Source: Thermoplasmata archaeon (GTDB lineage Archaea > Thermoplasmatota > Thermoplasmata > Thermoplasmatales > Thermoplasmataceae). Taken from it: a stretch of 6,493 bases of DNA. The notes under the pieces are model-generated. The model saw only the letters and a program-made list of their open reading frames with translations, ran no database searches and was not told where the DNA came from. This document shows, one piece after another, positions 5,809 to 6,493 of the stretch. Numbering within the stretch: the first letter of the stretch is position 1; every line of letters starts with the position of its first letter. The stretch is from the NCBI GenBank assembly GCA_021850745.1, contig JAJZKX010000110.1:1-6493 (forward strand), in the 5' to 3' direction. The translations under genes and the position numbers were made by a program.

Positions 5809-6303
5809 TTATATGCTCTTGGGCTGTCGTGCCTTGATGTCGCCCAAATTCTTCATCCTGACTTGCCGCCGGGTCTCTCCCTGCTGGAATCTCTCTTTGT
5901 CGTCTTCATTCTCAAGCACAAGGCCCGGAACCTCAGTGGGCCTGCCATCCTGAGTGATGGCAACATAAGTGAGCATACAGGTTGTTGTGAAATTCTTCTC
6001 GCCTGTTAGGCCTTCCTCTGAATAAACATCGACCTGTATTTCCATGGTTGATTTGTGAACATAATTTATCCTTCCAGTCATGTGGACTATATCCCCTAGA
6101 TTTATGGGCGACAGGAAGAACAAGCTGTCAATGCTCCCAGTAACATTTCTTCGTCTGGAATGCTTTGTTGCAACAATGGCAGCGACGTTGTCAATCCATT
6201 CTACAAGCCTTCCTCCGTAAAGATCATTGAAGATATTTGTGTCCGGAGGCAGTACTAGCCTCTGAAGTTCTGTATAGGATTCTTTCCAGGATTTTTCATT
6301 CAT
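5809..6303 (-). CDS. Acyl-CoA thioesterase, hotdog fold (ACOT/YciA-like)
   Basis: A complete 164-residue cytoplasmic enzyme expected to hydrolyse acyl-CoA to free acid and CoA. The diagnostic part is near the N-terminus: LVLPPDTNIFNDLYGGRLVE (16-35) followed by WIDNVAAIVATKHS, which matches the conserved PPxTNxxGxxFGGxLLxWID pattern of hotdog acyl-CoA hydrolases. N23 and D38 correspond to the Asn/Asp pair that is catalytic in characterised relatives. VTGSIDSLFFLSPINLGDIV (54-73) is the typical second motif. It carries a single hotdog domain, so it would assemble from multimers. The charged C-terminal tail after ~135 is variable in the family. It is transcribed in the same direction as the conjugation-like operon, 29 bp upstream of it, but that operon has its own promoter. 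The substrate chain length cannot be predicted. Confidence 0.9.
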   Translation of the reverse strand: MNEKSWKESYTELQRLVLPPDTNIFNDLYGGRLVEWIDNVAAIVATKHSRRRNVTGSIDSLFFLSPINLGDIVHMTGRINYVHKSTMEIQVDVYSEEGLTGEKNFTTTCMLTYVAITQDGRPTEVPGLVLENEDDKERFQQGETRRQVRMKNLGDIKARQPKSI

Positions 6304-6324
6304 TGCAGTTCCAATACAAAATCA

Positions 6325-6332
6325 GTATTTAC
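6325..6332 (-). promoter_or_regulatory. Candidate TATA box of the thioesterase gene
   Basis: The minus strand reads GTAAATAC, centred about 25 bp upstream of the ATG at 6303. The spacing fits a leaderless archaeal transcript, though the box is an imperfect TATA match. Confidence 0.35.
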
Positions 6333-6375
6333 ATTTTCGAACCTTTTCAGGTGGAGATGCTTTAAAATTGCCAAT

Positions 6376-6384
6376 TATCTTAAA
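6376..6384 (+). promoter_or_regulatory. Candidate TATA box of the rpiA gene
   Basis: TATCTTAAA is centred 25 bp upstream of the ATG at 6405, with an A/T-rich upstream flank. No Shine-Dalgarno element is seen between it and the start, which supports a leaderless transcript. It is divergent from the thioesterase promoter within the same 101-bp gap. Confidence 0.4.
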
Positions 6385-6404
6385 CACTCAAAAGTTTACA
6401 GTTT

Positions 6405-6493
6405 ATGGTGTCCAATGGAGATAACCTGAAAAGATCTGCTGCAGAGGAGGCATTAAAGCTTGTTAAAGATGGCATGGTTCTAGGCCTTGGCAC
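6405..6493 (+). CDS. rpiA: Ribose-5-phosphate isomerase A (partial, N-terminus only)
   Basis: The window holds the first 29 codons and two bases. The peptide MVSNGDNLKRSAAEEALKLV continues KDGMVLGLG and is about to enter the GTGST phosphate-binding loop. The sequence AAxEAL...DGMVLGLGT is the characteristic N-terminus of RpiA, the enzyme interconverting ribose 5-phosphate and ribulose 5-phosphate in pentose metabolism. The start is supported by the TATA-like element 25 bp upstream and by the usual distance from start to the glycine loop in archaeal RpiA. The rest of the gene runs off the right edge, so its completeness cannot be judged. Confidence 0.85.
   Translation, partial: MVSNGDNLKRSAAEEALKLVKDGMVLGLG

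Noticed and set aside
1..6493. Mobile element, CRISPR array, tRNA or rRNA
   Set aside because: No transposase, integrase, terminal inverted repeats, regularly spaced repeats, or tRNA- or rRNA-like segment could be seen by eye.

Overview
This 6.5 kb stretch looks like chromosomal DNA of a thermoacidophilic euryarchaeon of the Thermoplasmata type. The reasons are an archaeal-type dihydroneopterin aldolase fragment at the left edge, A/T-rich TATA-like boxes about 25 bp upstream of several start codons (leaderless promoters), very short intergenic gaps, and a conjugation-type machine without any of the parts needed to cross a thick cell envelope. The genus cannot be settled from the sequence alone.

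Left part (1-1998): on the minus strand lies the N-terminal end of an MptD-like dihydroneopterin aldolase (running off the left edge). Upstream of it is a two-gene ABC exporter operon (ATPase then ABC-2 permease), joined by a 4-bp ATGA overlap and ending at an oligo-T run. A 173-bp divergent gap (1954-2126) separates it from a small plus-strand two-helix membrane protein (2127-2369).

Central part (2361-5808, minus strand): this is the most interesting region. A three-gene operon reads, in transcription order, a 95-residue VirB2-like/CedA1-like pilin candidate, a 349-residue polytopic VirB6/TrbL/CedA-like channel protein, and a 707-residue VirB4/CedB-like ATPase whose first ~95 residues look like a fused PrgI/VirB3-type membrane domain. 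The operon has its own TATA box directly after the stop codon of the upstream thioesterase gene. Together these are the inner-membrane core plus pilus subunit of a type IV secretion system. No relaxase, coupling protein, lytic transglycosylase or outer-membrane component is seen in the window. The set resembles the Ced/Ted DNA-import systems of Thermoproteota (Crenarchaeota). My working proposal is a Ced-like DNA exchange or pilus system in a euryarchaeon.

Right part (5809-6493): a hotdog-fold acyl-CoA thioesterase on the minus strand, a 101-bp divergent promoter region, and the first 29 codons of ribose-5-phosphate isomerase A on the plus strand. These are ordinary housekeeping genes, which suggests that the conjugation-like operon sits in a stable chromosomal setting and not in an obvious mobile element. 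No RNA gene, CRISPR array, insertion sequence or integrase was found.
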